Of a stretch of DNA of 64,000 bases, positions 9,341 to 18,404 are shown piece by piece. Each line of letters starts with the position of its first letter. Positions within the stretch are counted from its first letter, which is position 1. The notes beneath the pieces are model-generated. The model was not told where the DNA came from. It made no database searches and was given only the letters and a program-made list of their open reading frames with translations. This stretch comes from Muribaculaceae bacterium. Lineage in GTDB: Bacteria > Bacteroidota > Bacteroidia > Bacteroidales > Muribaculaceae. Position numbers and translations under genes: made by a program. The stretch is from assembly GCA_016290325.1 (NCBI GenBank), contig JAEETL010000009.1, positions 23,644 to 87,643 on the forward strand, in the 5' to 3' direction.

Positions 9341-11002
9341 TCAGATGAGTAGCAGCACCTGGGCAATAATCACGCGCATGAACATGCTCAAGGGGTAAAC
9401 CGATGCATAAGCGACTGCGGGTCGGTCACTGCCGATGTCATCGTTGGCATAATTCATCGCCATGGGGTTGGCCATTGCTCCACTGAGCATTCCACACGTG
9501 GCGGCATAATCGATGTGGGCCACACGCAAGGCAATGACAGCGACTAGCAAAACAGGAATGATAGTGATCACGAAGCCTGTTCCTACCCACATTAGACCCT
9601 CTGGGCGCACCACCGTGGCAAAGAAATCGGGTCCTGATGCCAGTCCTAGACATGCGAGATATAGCGCCAGACCGATGGAACGCAGCATGAGGTTGGCACT
9701 GGTCGTGGTATAAGCGTTGACGTGGATGCGGGGACCAAAAGCACCCATGAGGATGCCCACGATGATAGGGCCACCAGCCAATCCCAGTTTCACGGGGGCT
9801 GATATACCCGGCAAGGCGATGGGGATGGAGCCCAGGATAAGTCCCAGCGTCATGCCGATGAAGACGGTAATCAAGTTGGGCTCGTCAAGCATCTTGACGG
9901 CATTACCCACCTCTTTCTCAACATTCTTTATGGCCTCGCGATGCCCGACGACAATGATGCGGTCGCCCAGCAGCAATCTCAGGTCGGGCGTGGCCAATAA
10001 CTGCAAATCGCCGCGGTTCACACGGCTAATGTTCACGCCATAGTGACGGCGCAAGCCCAGTGAACCAAGTTTGCGGCCGTTGATTTCGGGCTTGGTCACG
10101 AGAATGGCTTGTGAGACCAGTTCGCTGTCAATGGCATTCCAATCGATGTCATCCTTATTCCAGTCGGTGGTCTCCTGTTTACCAAAGAGTACCTCCATCG
10201 CTTCGGCGGCATCGTGGTCCTGCATAGTGACCAATAGGCGGTCATCAGGCATGAGAATGGTGCCCGCCTCGGGAATCGTCACTTTGCCATCACGCCACAA
10301 GCGGGATATAACAAATTGCCTGGGACTGATACGTGCCAAGTCGCCCACGGTTTTGCCGATGATGCCCTCATTGCGCACACGATAGGCTGCAATGAAGGTG
10401 TGGTCGGCCTCTTCTTCACTATCCCCGATGATGTGGTCATTGGGACCCACAATCACCTTGCGGATGAGTGCCAGCGCCATAATCACTCCCACGACACCCA
10501 GCGGATAAGTCACGGCGCAACCCAGGGCTGCACCGCTTTCGGGCTGGTGCAGTTGGGCCAGTGTTTGTTGTGCAGCTGCCAGTGCTGGTGTGTTGGTTGT
10601 AGCGCCACACATGATACCCACGGCATCGCTCAGATTAATGCCTAATAACGGGAGCAACAAGGTGAGGATAGTGCCCACAAGCACCACCGCAAGTGCCAGC
10701 ATATTGAGTGTGAGGCCTGACTTGTGAAATGAGCCAAAGAAACCTGGTCCCACCTGCAAGCCTAACGCATACACGAACAGCACGAGACCGAAGTTTTGGG
10801 CATATTGCAGCATTTGAGGGTCGATAGACAAACCCAGGTAGCCAGCTAAAATGCCTAAAAAGAACACAAAAGCCACACCAAGTGATACACCTAGCACCTT
10901 AATCTTGCCCATTGCTAACCCACAGGCACACAATATGGACAAAACGACAACGGCCTGCACAGCCGAGTGGGATAGAAATATGTCACTTAACCATTGCGGC
11001 AT
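9341..11002 (-). CDS. YidE/YbjL-type (AspT superfamily) membrane transporter with two RCK_C domains
   Basis: The 553 residues match the length and layout of E. coli YidE: about five membrane segments, two central TrkA-C (RCK_C) domains (for example GIIGKTVGDLARISPRQFVISRLWR and a second near 290-360), then five or more membrane segments. The family is an internal-duplication antiporter group related to the aspartate:alanine exchanger; substrates of YidE-like members are unknown. GIMCGATTNTPALAAAQ in the first half and CGMLSGAMANPMAMNYA in the second are the characteristic paired motifs. The RCK_C domains suggest gating by a small ligand. It ends close to the convergent protease gene and begins 5 bases after the glycerate kinase gene, so the two are probably cotranscribed. 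Confidence 0.85.
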   Translation of the reverse strand: MPQWLSDIFLSHSAVQAVVVLSILCACGLAMGKIKVLGVSLGVAFVFFLGILAGYLGLSIDPQMLQYAQNFGLVLFVYALGLQVGPGFFGSFHKSGLTLNMLALAVVLVGTILTLLLPLLGINLSDAVGIMCGATTNTPALAAAQQTLAQLHQPESGAALGCAVTYPLGVVGVIMALALIRKVIVGPNDHIIGDSEEEADHTFIAAYRVRNEGIIGKTVGDLARISPRQFVISRLWRDGKVTIPEAGTILMPDDRLLVTMQDHDAAEAMEVLFGKQETTDWNKDDIDWNAIDSELVSQAILVTKPEINGRKLGSLGLRRHYGVNISRVNRGDLQLLATPDLRLLLGDRIIVVGHREAIKNVEKEVGNAVKMLDEPNLITVFIGMTLGLILGSIPIALPGISAPVKLGLAGGPIIVGILMGAFGPRIHVNAYTTTSANLMLRSIGLALYLACLGLASGPDFFATVVRPEGLMWVGTGFVITIIPVLLVAVIALRVAHIDYAATCGMLSGAMANPMAMNYANDDIGSDRPAVAYASVYPLSMFMRVIIAQVLLLI

Positions 11003-11007
11003 GTTCT

Positions 11008-12132
11008 CTATTTTTGGGATTGTTCAAACTCTGAGACGATTTGCTGTGCGGCGATGCTCACGCGTTTTATTGTGGACGTGGAATCCATTGCTTCCTCAAG
11101 TGGAAGACCATCGCTGACGCCAACGGCGGTCAACAAACCGGCCTCCTTGGGGTCAAAGTCTTCTTCGATTGCACCGCAGATGACAGCAACGGGAATTCCA
11201 AGCTCATGGGCCATGTTGATAACACAGCCAGGACCTTTCCCCATCATTGTCTGGCGGTCCAATCGGCCTTCACCGGTGATGATCAAATCGGCGTGCATAA
11301 CCGCATCGTTCATACCGTTGTGGTCAAGAACATAGGGTGCTCCCGCCAGCAGTTCGCAATCGAGAAGATGCATCATCAGCGAGGGAATGCCGCCTGCTGC
11401 GCCACATCCTGGTGTTGTCGCAATAGTTTCACCCACGATTTCGGCCACATGGCACATTCCAAGTTCCAATTGCCTCACTTGTTCAGGATCGGCTCCCTTT
11501 TGGGGTGCGTAAACGTGTGCGGTACCACGTTCCCCGCACAAGGGGTTATCCACATCGGCCAGCAACGTGAACTTGCATGCTTTTACCTCGTGTGGAATGC
11601 CGGCGGTCTCGATATGATCGATTTCTTTGAGATTTGCCCCGCAAGGGAAAAGATGCCTTCCATTGGCATCAAAGAATTCGACTCCCAGGGCACAGAGGAT
11701 ACCCATAGCGGCATCACATGTAGCCGAGCCGCCCATTCCTAAGACAATATGACGGCTGCCGCGTTCCATGGCATCGCGCATCAATAAGCCTGTGCCTAGC
11801 GTGGACATGCGAAACGGATCGCGCAGTTCATTGGGAACAAGAACCAAGCCACTGGCTGCAGCCACCTCGATAACGGCTGTTCCGTCATCACCCAAGAAAT
11901 AGCTGGCATTGACCGGTGGCAACGAGATGAGTGGGCCGGGTACGCTCATCGACTGCCACTCACCCTGCATGTTTGAGGCGAGGACAGCTGTTGTGCCATC
12001 TCCACCGTCGGCAAGGGGCACACTAATAACAGAAAGCCCCTCGTAATCACTTAGGGCTTGCTGCACGGCATAGTTGAGTTGTTGGGAGGTCGCCGAGCCT
12101 TTGAACTTATCAAACGCCAGGACGATTTTCAT
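11008..12132 (-). CDS. Glycerate kinase (type 1, GlxK/GarK family)
   Basis: The 374-residue protein starts MKIVLAFDKFKGSATSQ and carries the family's hallmark segments: VPLADGGDGTTAVL, EVAAASGLVLV, LGMGGSATCDAAMGILCALG, and DLIITGEGRLDRQTMMGKGP near the C-terminus. The enzyme phosphorylates D-glycerate with ATP (2-phosphoglycerate for this family), feeding lower glycolysis. The ATG at 12132 overlaps the upstream lipoprotein stop (TGATG), preferred to an in-frame TTG at 12135; this implies translational coupling. No other glyoxylate or glycerate pathway gene is nearby. Confidence 0.9.
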   Translation of the reverse strand: MKIVLAFDKFKGSATSQQLNYAVQQALSDYEGLSVISVPLADGGDGTTAVLASNMQGEWQSMSVPGPLISLPPVNASYFLGDDGTAVIEVAAASGLVLVPNELRDPFRMSTLGTGLLMRDAMERGSRHIVLGMGGSATCDAAMGILCALGVEFFDANGRHLFPCGANLKEIDHIETAGIPHEVKACKFTLLADVDNPLCGERGTAHVYAPQKGADPEQVRQLELGMCHVAEIVGETIATTPGCGAAGGIPSLMMHLLDCELLAGAPYVLDHNGMNDAVMHADLIITGEGRLDRQTMMGKGPGCVINMAHELGIPVAVICGAIEEDFDPKEAGLLTAVGVSDGLPLEEAMDSTSTIKRVSIAAQQIVSEFEQSQK

Positions 12133-13019
12133 CAATCCACTTTCACTACCAGGAAATTAGATTTTCCCCAGAATCTATCTGAATTCAGGATATGCAAGGT
12201 TTTGACATTACCACGATCAATGATTTCGTAAGAATCTTTGGGATGGTTGGTCATCAGTTGAACCTTATCGCTATGCAAGGGGATTTCGCTCAAAGTGCGG
12301 CGGTCGGCTTTGGTGAAATAGGACATTTCAAAATCACCTTCCAGAATTTTGGTCTTGCGCAGGAAACCTGTTTCGATGATTTTGTGTTCTTTCAGTTCCT
12401 TTTTAGAACCGATGACATAATAGCACGAGTTCAGGTTAGTAACCTCGTTGGTGAGTTTCTTAGTTTCTTGCTCGGCAGCTTCTTTTTCCTTGGTCACGTT
12501 TTTGTTGACCGTGTTAAGCGAGTCTACGCTTTGGTTCAGGTTCTTGATCTGAATGTGTGCTGCTTCCAACTGTTCGGTAAGGTTATTGATGTTGTTCTGC
12601 TGTTCCTCAAGCTGTTGCTTCATCATGGCAATTGACTTCTCCATCTTGGAGTTGTAGTTGGTGGACTGTTTGAGACGTTTCTCCAGTTCAGCCAACCGTT
12701 GTTTGTGCTTATTGATGGATTGCTGGATGAGGACAATGTCATCACGGAGCTGTTTTTTGCGGTCAGGAGTTTCTCCATTCAGGTTGTTTACCGAGATGAT
12801 GTCTTCCATCTCCTTGATTTGTGTCATACCGTCAGCAATGTCACTCATGAGTTGCATGAGGCTGTCTTTCTCAGCATTGGCGGTATTGATTGAGTCTTGC
12901 AAAACGGCATTAATAGAGTCCTGGCGCATCGCCTCGGCCTCTAGTTTGTTGCTTCGCTGGCATGCGGGCAAGACGGCAAGCCCTACCATCAACCAGACTA
13001 AATACATGATCTTTTTCAT
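12132..13019 (-). CDS. Putative coiled-coil lipoprotein
   Basis: The N-terminus MKKIMYLVWLMVGLAVLPAC ends in a lipobox (LPAC), so the protein is probably lipid-anchored in the envelope. Residues ~30-200 are strongly coiled-coil (repeated Asn/Gln/Glu/Lys heptads, e.g. KQQLEEQQNNINNLTEQLEA). The C-terminal ~90 residues form a separate domain containing CYYVIGSKKELKEHKIIE and FWGKSNFLVVKVD, as in many Bacteroidetes envelope proteins of unknown function. It overlaps the glycerate kinase gene by one base. No function is assigned. Confidence 0.75.
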   Translation of the reverse strand: MKKIMYLVWLMVGLAVLPACQRSNKLEAEAMRQDSINAVLQDSINTANAEKDSLMQLMSDIADGMTQIKEMEDIISVNNLNGETPDRKKQLRDDIVLIQQSINKHKQRLAELEKRLKQSTNYNSKMEKSIAMMKQQLEEQQNNINNLTEQLEAAHIQIKNLNQSVDSLNTVNKNVTKEKEAAEQETKKLTNEVTNLNSCYYVIGSKKELKEHKIIETGFLRKTKILEGDFEMSYFTKADRRTLSEIPLHSDKVQLMTNHPKDSYEIIDRGNVKTLHILNSDRFWGKSNFLVVKVD

Positions 13020-13067
13020 ACCTATAGAATTTATGTTGTTTACTTTTTAAATGCTTAATAATCTTTA

Positions 13068-13802
13068 TTATACTTTCGCTTTCTTCTGCTTAAATTCAGC
13101 ATACTTGTCCACCTTAACCGATGTGGCGGGCGGACATCCGGCGACAACAATGACAATTTCGCCGCGAGGAGCGGTAGCAGTGAAATAGTCGACTAGTTCG
13201 CTTAGCGTGCCGTTGTGGGTTGTGTTGTGCAACTTGCTGATTTCTCGCACGACACTGGCCTCACGGTCACCGCCAAAGACGTCAGCAAACTGCTGCAAGG
13301 TCTTTAGCAGCCTAACTGGTGACTCATAAAACACCATTGTCAAGGATTGGGTCTTCAACTCCTCTAGTCGGCTGGCACGGCCTTTCTTTTGAGGCAGGAA
13401 ACCCTCAAATATAAAGCGATCGCACGGCAGTCCGGAGTTGACCAATGCCGGCACAAAGGCAGTCGCACCCGGTAGGGTCTCAACCTCGATGCCCTGTCGG
13501 CGGCATTCCCTGGACAGCAGGAACCCCGGGTCACTGATGCCGGGAGTGCCCGCATCGCTGATGAGCGCCATGACTGCTCCGCCTTGCAATTGCTCCACCA
13601 CCGCTGTCACGGCCTCGTGCTCGTTGAACTTGTGATGGCTGCGCATGGGGGTGGCAATACCGAAGTGCTTGAGCAATACGCCACTGGTGCGAGTGTCCTC
13701 GGCAAGCACCGTATCAACACCTTTGAGCACCTCGATGGCACGGGGTGTCATATCGTCGAGGTTCCCTACAGGTGTGGGTACTATGTAAAGTTTGCCGGCC
13801 AT
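13068..13802 (-). CDS. rsmI: 16S rRNA (cytidine1402-2'-O)-methyltransferase RsmI
   Basis: The 244-residue protein begins MAGKLYIVPTPVGNLDDMTPRA and shows the tetrapyrrole-methylase-type SAM fold: LAEDTRTSGVLLKHFGI, ALISDAGTPGISDPGFLL, LPGATAFVPALVNSGLP and VFYESPVRLLKTL. RsmI methylates the ribose of C1402 in the ribosomal P site. It lacks some of the C-terminal extension of the E. coli enzyme (286 residues), which is common in Bacteroidetes. It lies 12 bases downstream of the acidic protein gene and probably shares its transcript. Confidence 0.93.
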   Translation of the reverse strand: MAGKLYIVPTPVGNLDDMTPRAIEVLKGVDTVLAEDTRTSGVLLKHFGIATPMRSHHKFNEHEAVTAVVEQLQGGAVMALISDAGTPGISDPGFLLSRECRRQGIEVETLPGATAFVPALVNSGLPCDRFIFEGFLPQKKGRASRLEELKTQSLTMVFYESPVRLLKTLQQFADVFGGDREASVVREISKLHNTTHNGTLSELVDYFTATAPRGEIVIVVAGCPPATSVKVDKYAEFKQKKAKV

Positions 13803-13814
13803 TTAGTGAAATTG

Positions 13815-14759
13815 TTAACCCTGGAAATGGTTACGCACGATGTTCATGAAGTCTTGAACGACTTCGTTCTCGCGGTCCCAATTCAACTGGCTATAGAAAT
13901 ATAGTTCGGCATTGCCGTAACTTCTCATGATCTCGATGTGCTCGATAGCGGTGTTCATTGCGTTGGCGCTTCCGGCAAATAATTCGCGTTGGAAACGGAA
14001 ACGGTCATTGACCGAGAACGCTTTGCGGATGTCCTTAGAGAGCGTGCGTTGCAGTTTCTCATCTACGCGCAAGGGTGCTTGGGGCTCATCAACTTCGGGA
14101 AACTCGGTGGGAACGGGAGGGGTAGGCATCTCCTCCTCGGGTTCGGGAACTTCGTCATCATCGGGCATGATAAACTCGACGGTGATGTCGGCCAGTTCGC
14201 GGTCGTCCTCTGGAAGAATTTCGGGATCGGGCTCAGGAACCGGCTCCTCATTGATTTCCTCCCTGAATGGTGGTGGAGTCACAGGAACTTCAGGAATCTC
14301 AGGAGTAGCGGGAGCGGCAGGAGGAGTTACAGGTGTTTCAGCAGCAACGGTTGGTGCGGCAGGTGGTGTGATTGTCTCATGCTTTGGCTCTTCAAAGTCA
14401 AGTGCAAACACTTCCTTAAATTCCTCACCATTGTCATGCTGCCAAGTCTCGTCAGCATCATAGTCCTCCTCGGGAAGATGCTCAAGAGCCTCTGGTTTCT
14501 CTTCTTCCTTGGTAACCTCCTCGTCCTTGGCAACTACCTCGGTGTTTTGAATTTCTGTGGCCTCTGTCTCTTTGGCAGGTGTTTCGGCTTGTTCTGCTGT
14601 CAGCTTAACGCCGCACATCTCGGCCAATTCCCGCACCTTGCGCTGGATTTTATTAGTGATTACTTCGGGCGTGTTCTCGTCACCCAATCGGCGGGTAACA
14701 AGCATCAGGCCTTCTATCTCATATACATGAGAGAGCATTTTCTCTATTGACATGTTCAT
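13815..14759 (-). CDS. Conserved-looking acidic protein with Pro/Glu-rich linker, function unknown
   Basis: Three parts are visible in 314 residues: an N-terminal ~50-residue helical segment (YEIEGLMLVTRRLGDENTPE), a long low-complexity linker rich in Pro, Glu, Asp and Thr (~55-230), and a compact C-terminal helical domain (TLSKDIRKAFSVNDRFRFQR, then SQLNWDRENEVVQDFMNIV). There is no signal peptide, so it is probably cytoplasmic. Two folded ends joined by an acidic disordered tether suggest an adaptor role, but this is inference. It sits immediately upstream of rsmI and shares a divergent region with clpS. Confidence 0.7.
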   Translation of the reverse strand: MNMSIEKMLSHVYEIEGLMLVTRRLGDENTPEVITNKIQRKVRELAEMCGVKLTAEQAETPAKETEATEIQNTEVVAKDEEVTKEEEKPEALEHLPEEDYDADETWQHDNGEEFKEVFALDFEEPKHETITPPAAPTVAAETPVTPPAAPATPEIPEVPVTPPPFREEINEEPVPEPDPEILPEDDRELADITVEFIMPDDDEVPEPEEEMPTPPVPTEFPEVDEPQAPLRVDEKLQRTLSKDIRKAFSVNDRFRFQRELFAGSANAMNTAIEHIEIMRSYGNAELYFYSQLNWDRENEVVQDFMNIVRNHFQG

Positions 14760-14970
14760 AATCGTTTGTTACATTGTAGCTTAGCGAACAATCGCCAAGG
14801 ATTTGCTTTACATTTAACCTGCAAGTTTACGAACTTTTTTTCATTCATCAACAATTTTCCCCAAAAAAATCCAACCCTGCATTCATCGATACACGTTTTT
14901 ATAAAAGCATTCCGACCTTGGAAAAAGCAAATGTAGACGTCATTTCTTAGCACTTTAGTTTGGCATAGAA

Positions 14971-15002
14971 TTTGCTGAATTGGATAAATAAGTCTAATTT
15001 TG
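14971..15002 (+). promoter_or_regulatory. Promoter of the clpS-clpA-aat operon
   Basis: TTTG at 14971-14974, a 20-base spacer and TAATTTTG at 14995-15002 match the Bacteroidetes promoter pattern. The predicted start is near 15008, giving a leader of about 55 nt. The whole gap 14760-15064 (305 bases) otherwise contains only this promoter and the hairpin at 15011-15033. Confidence 0.7.
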
Positions 15003-15010
15003 TAAAATGA

Positions 15011-15033
15011 AAATGGAGGGTAAATCTCCATTT
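15011..15033 (+). promoter_or_regulatory. Hairpin in the clpS 5' leader
   Basis: AAATGGAG at 15011-15018 and CTCCATTT at 15026-15033 form a perfect 8-bp stem with a 7-base loop. It sits between the predicted transcription start and the clpS ATG (15065), has no T-run, and so looks more like a leader structure than a terminator. Confidence 0.45.
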
Positions 15034-15064
15034 GCCATCAATAGATATTAGATCAAATAGGATT

Positions 15065-15391
15065 ATGCCTAACAATTCAAATAATCCCAATCAGGGTACA
15101 GGAACAGGCGCAGCGACACGTGACAAAGTTCTCATCGAGGAGCCACGGCAATACAAGGTGATCTTCCACAACGATGACTTCACGACCATGGAGTTTGTCA
15201 CCGATGTGCTTCGTCGGGTATTCAACAAGCCGGCCGACGAGGCGGTGGTGCTCATGATGAAGGTGCACCGCGAGGGCCAGGCTATCGTTGGGGTATATAG
15301 CTATGACGTGGCGATGACCAAGGCGTCACAGGCCACATCCATGGCGCGCGCCGAGGGATTCCCGTTGCAGGTCACCTGTGAACCCGAATGA
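15065..15391 (+). CDS. clpS: ATP-dependent Clp protease adaptor ClpS
   Basis: The 108-residue protein has a disordered Asn/Gly/Thr-rich N-terminal ~20 residues followed by the ClpS core: YKVIFHNDDFTTMEFVTDVL, VFNKPADEAVVLMMKVHREG and VGVYSYDVAMTKASQATSMA. ClpS binds N-degron substrates (Leu, Phe, Tyr, Trp at the N-terminus) and delivers them to ClpA. The ATG at 15065 is used rather than an in-frame TTG at 15032, which lies within the leader hairpin. It is the first gene of a clpS-clpA-aat set. Confidence 0.95.
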   Translation: MPNNSNNPNQGTGTGAATRDKVLIEEPRQYKVIFHNDDFTTMEFVTDVLRRVFNKPADEAVVLMMKVHREGQAIVGVYSYDVAMTKASQATSMARAEGFPLQVTCEPE

Positions 15392-15432
15392 GAGTAATCG
15401 TTTAGTATCAACACCATTATTTCTATCAATCA

Positions 15433-17664
15433 GTGGAAATCTCAACAAATCTGGAAAATATAATGACCAGTGCCCATGTGCTGGCCTATACTTGTGGCAC
15501 GAGACTTGTCACCCCCGAGCACTTGTTGCTGGTCACGCTCGAAGAGCAGCCAGTGTTATCGGCATTGCAGGGGCTGGCTCAGTTGCCCGTCGAGGATGTG
15601 AAACAACGCCTTCGGGAGTATACCGACCGCCTGGATAAATTCTCTGATGACGAAGATGACGCCGATATGATGGGCTCCCACCAGTATGGCGAACTCATCA
15701 AGGGTTTGGAACTGACCAGCCGGACGTCGTCAGCCAAGGTAGTGGATGTGCCTCATCTGTTGAACGTCATGATATGGCTCAACGACTCCTTTGCGGCCAA
15801 TTGCCTCAATGCGCTTATCGGTGACCATAAAGGATACTTCCTGCAAGCGGTATCAAGGGCCTATGAAGATGGCAATGATTCAGATAATATTATGAAACAA
15901 CCAGACGCGCCCAATGAGCAGACTCAACAACCCGCTGCAGCCAATGGCAGTTGGCGTGACTTTGTGCTCTGTATCAACGATCATTTGGCAGACCACAATC
16001 CGCTTATCGGGCGAGAGGCAGAACTTGACCGCACGATTCAGGTACTTTGCCGCAAGGACAAAAACAATCCCTTGCACATCGGCGAGCCTGGTGTGGGCAA
16101 GACATCAATCGTCTATGGTTTAGCACAGCGCATCGAGGACGGCAATGTGCCTGAATCATTGAGCGGTAGTCGCATCTACCAACTCGACTTGGGTTCGCTT
16201 ATCGCGGGCACCCAATTTAGGGGCGATTTCGAGAAGCGCCTCAAGATGGTGATGAAGGGTATCGATGCTGAGCAAGGAGCTATCCTTTATATCGATGAAA
16301 TCCATAATATCGTGGGTGCCGGACAGACAGGTGAAGGCTCGATGGACGCGAGCAACTTGTTAAAACCGTATCTCGAGGGCGGCAAGGTGCGTTTTATAGG
16401 TGCCACTACCTATGAGGAGTACAACCGTTACATTATGCGTAATAAGGGGCTGATGCGCCGTTTCCAACAGGTGGCAATTGAGGAGCCCAGCATCGAGGAG
16501 ACGCTCAAGATTGTTCAGATGCTCAAGGAGGGCTATGAGACTTTCCATGGCGTGAAATATGACGATGACGCGTTAAGGTTTGCTGTTGAGGGTAGCGCCC
16601 GCCATATTACTGACCGATACTTGCCTGATAAGGCCATCGACCTGATGGATGAGGCAGGCGCATGGGTGCAGATGAACCGCAAGGAGGGTGAGGAACGACG
16701 TGTGGATAAGGCCCTCATTGCCAATGTGCTTGCACGAGTATCTAAGGTGGAGGCCTTGACGATTGATGAGGGAGATAATGACAAGTTGGAGAGCCTGGAG
16801 CCGCGCATCCTGGACAAAATCTATGGTCAGGACCAGGCTGTGAAGCAAGTAGTTGAGGCCGTGCAGATGTCTAAAGCGGGTCTCACCGACGAGAATAAAC
16901 CTCTAGCCTCGTTACTCTTTGTCGGTCCCACGGGCGTGGGAAAGACCGAAGTAGCGCGTGTGTTGGCCAAGGAGTTGGGCGTTGAACTCGTTCGCTTTGA
17001 TATGAGCGAGTATGTCGAGAAGCACACCGTCGCTAAACTCATCGGCTCGCCAGCTGGATATGTTGGCTACGATGACGGTGGCCTGCTGACCGATGCGGTG
17101 AGGAAACACCCTGATTGCGTATTATTGCTCGACGAGATTGAGAAAGCCCACGATGACATATTCAACTTGCTCTTGCAGGTGATGGATTATGGCACATTGA
17201 GTGACAACAAGGGCCGCAAAGCCGTCTTCCGCAATGTGGTACTGATTATGACAAGCAATGCAGGAGCCCAGTTTGCCCATCAGGCTTCGGTAGGCTTCGC
17301 TTCGACGGTCACTGCAGGTCAGGCGATGCTCAAGCAGGTGAAAAAGACATTTAAGCCCGAATTCATTAACCGCTTGTCATCAATTGTCGTGTTCAACGAC
17401 ATGGACCATACCATGGCAAGGATGATTCTGGATAAGAAACTGCGGGAACTCCAGGAAATGCTCACCAATAAGGGTGTTACTCTCAAGTTGGGCGACAAGG
17501 CACGTGAGCAGTTGCTCAGCGAGGGTTATAGTCAGGAATATGGTGCCCGTGAAATGGACCGTGTTATTCATAACCGACTCAAGAGTAGACTGGTGCGTGA
17601 AATCCTGTTCGGGTCACTAAAACAGGGTGGCGACTATGTGATTAACGATATAGGCGATTTGTAA
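15433..17664 (+). CDS. clpA: ATP-dependent Clp protease ATP-binding subunit ClpA
   Basis: This 743-residue AAA+ unfoldase has a Clp N-domain (VTPEHLLLVTLEEQPVL), a first ATPase module with Walker A GEPGVGKTS (from ~217) and ILYIDEIHNIVGAG, and a second with Walker A GPTGVGKTE (from ~498) and VLLLDEIEKAHDD. There is no ClpB-type middle coiled coil. ASVGFAST near 618-625 corresponds to the ClpP-docking IGL/IGF loop (here VGF at 620-622), so it should partner ClpP. The GTG at 15433 is the only plausible start: a stop lies ten codons upstream, and the next ATG (15463) would cut into the N-domain. It lies 41 bases after clpS. Confidence 0.95.
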   Translation: MEISTNLENIMTSAHVLAYTCGTRLVTPEHLLLVTLEEQPVLSALQGLAQLPVEDVKQRLREYTDRLDKFSDDEDDADMMGSHQYGELIKGLELTSRTSSAKVVDVPHLLNVMIWLNDSFAANCLNALIGDHKGYFLQAVSRAYEDGNDSDNIMKQPDAPNEQTQQPAAANGSWRDFVLCINDHLADHNPLIGREAELDRTIQVLCRKDKNNPLHIGEPGVGKTSIVYGLAQRIEDGNVPESLSGSRIYQLDLGSLIAGTQFRGDFEKRLKMVMKGIDAEQGAILYIDEIHNIVGAGQTGEGSMDASNLLKPYLEGGKVRFIGATTYEEYNRYIMRNKGLMRRFQQVAIEEPSIEETLKIVQMLKEGYETFHGVKYDDDALRFAVEGSARHITDRYLPDKAIDLMDEAGAWVQMNRKEGEERRVDKALIANVLARVSKVEALTIDEGDNDKLESLEPRILDKIYGQDQAVKQVVEAVQMSKAGLTDENKPLASLLFVGPTGVGKTEVARVLAKELGVELVRFDMSEYVEKHTVAKLIGSPAGYVGYDDGGLLTDAVRKHPDCVLLLDEIEKAHDDIFNLLLQVMDYGTLSDNKGRKAVFRNVVLIMTSNAGAQFAHQASVGFASTVTAGQAMLKQVKKTFKPEFINRLSSIVVFNDMDHTMARMILDKKLRELQEMLTNKGVTLKLGDKAREQLLSEGYSQEYGAREMDRVIHNRLKSRLVREILFGSLKQGGDYVINDIGDL

Positions 17665-17672
17665 TAGGTGTT

Positions 17673-18404
17673 ATGATTTTTGAGCTCAGTGACGAACTGG
17701 TATTTCCCGATCCCCGAATGGGTGAGGAAGATGGCCTGTTGGCTGTCGGTGGTGACCTGAGTGTCGACCGCCTGTTGCTGGCCTATAGCTATGGCATTTT
17801 CCCGTGGTTTTCTTTCAGAGACTGGCCATGCCCGGCGTGGTATTGCCCCCAGAAGCGCTTTGTGATATTCCCCGATGAGATTCACATCTCGCACTCAATG
17901 CACACGTTGATGAATAAGCATGAGTATCGTGTGACATTTAATCGTGACTTTGACGGCGTTATTGAAGGCTGCAGCAGCGTTGACGGCCGTTACTACGCTA
18001 ACGGTGCATGGTTGGGCGAGGACATCATGAAGGCCTATCGTGAACTTAACCGTTTGGGTTATGCTACAAGCGTTGAGGTGTGGAACAAAAACAGCGAGTT
18101 GGTTGGCGGGTTGTATGGTGTAATTGTGGGCGACTGCTACATTGGTGAAAGCATGTTCTCAAGAGAGCCTAACACATCAAAACTTGCCCTCATTAATCTA
18201 GCGCAATTCATGAGCAGAATTGGTGGTAAGATGATTGATTGCCAATTAGAAACGCCTCACCTCAAGTCAATGGGTGGACGGTTCATTTCTTATACTGAAT
18301 ACCTTGAGATTCTCAATCCAAAAGCATTGGAAGTGTTAAACGCTCCAGCTCCCAATCCCACTGAGCAACCAGCCGAAGAAGACAATCAAGAAACCACTAG
18401 TTAA
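17673..18404 (+). CDS. aat: Leucyl/phenylalanyl-tRNA-protein transferase
   Basis: The 243-residue protein has the Aat core: LAVGGDLSVDRLLLAYSYGI, FPWF, WYCPQKRFVIFPDEIHISH, GGLYGVIVGDCYIGESMFSR and DCQLETPHLKSMGG. Aat transfers Leu or Phe from charged tRNA to N-terminal Lys/Arg, creating destabilising N-termini recognised by ClpS. It begins 8 bases after clpA, so tagging, recognition and unfolding functions are encoded together. The last 20 residues are a Pro/Glu/Gln-rich tail. Its stop overlaps the convergent U32 gene by 4 bases. Confidence 0.95.
   Translation: MIFELSDELVFPDPRMGEEDGLLAVGGDLSVDRLLLAYSYGIFPWFSFRDWPCPAWYCPQKRFVIFPDEIHISHSMHTLMNKHEYRVTFNRDFDGVIEGCSSVDGRYYANGAWLGEDIMKAYRELNRLGYATSVEVWNKNSELVGGLYGVIVGDCYIGESMFSREPNTSKLALINLAQFMSRIGGKMIDCQLETPHLKSMGGRFISYTEYLEILNPKALEVLNAPAPNPTEQPAEEDNQETTS

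Noticed and set aside
14756..15031. Minus-strand ORF of 91 codons between the acidic protein gene and clpS
   Set aside because: It covers the divergent promoter region, has no recognisable domain and has an AT-driven composition; the clpS promoter and leader explain the sequence better.
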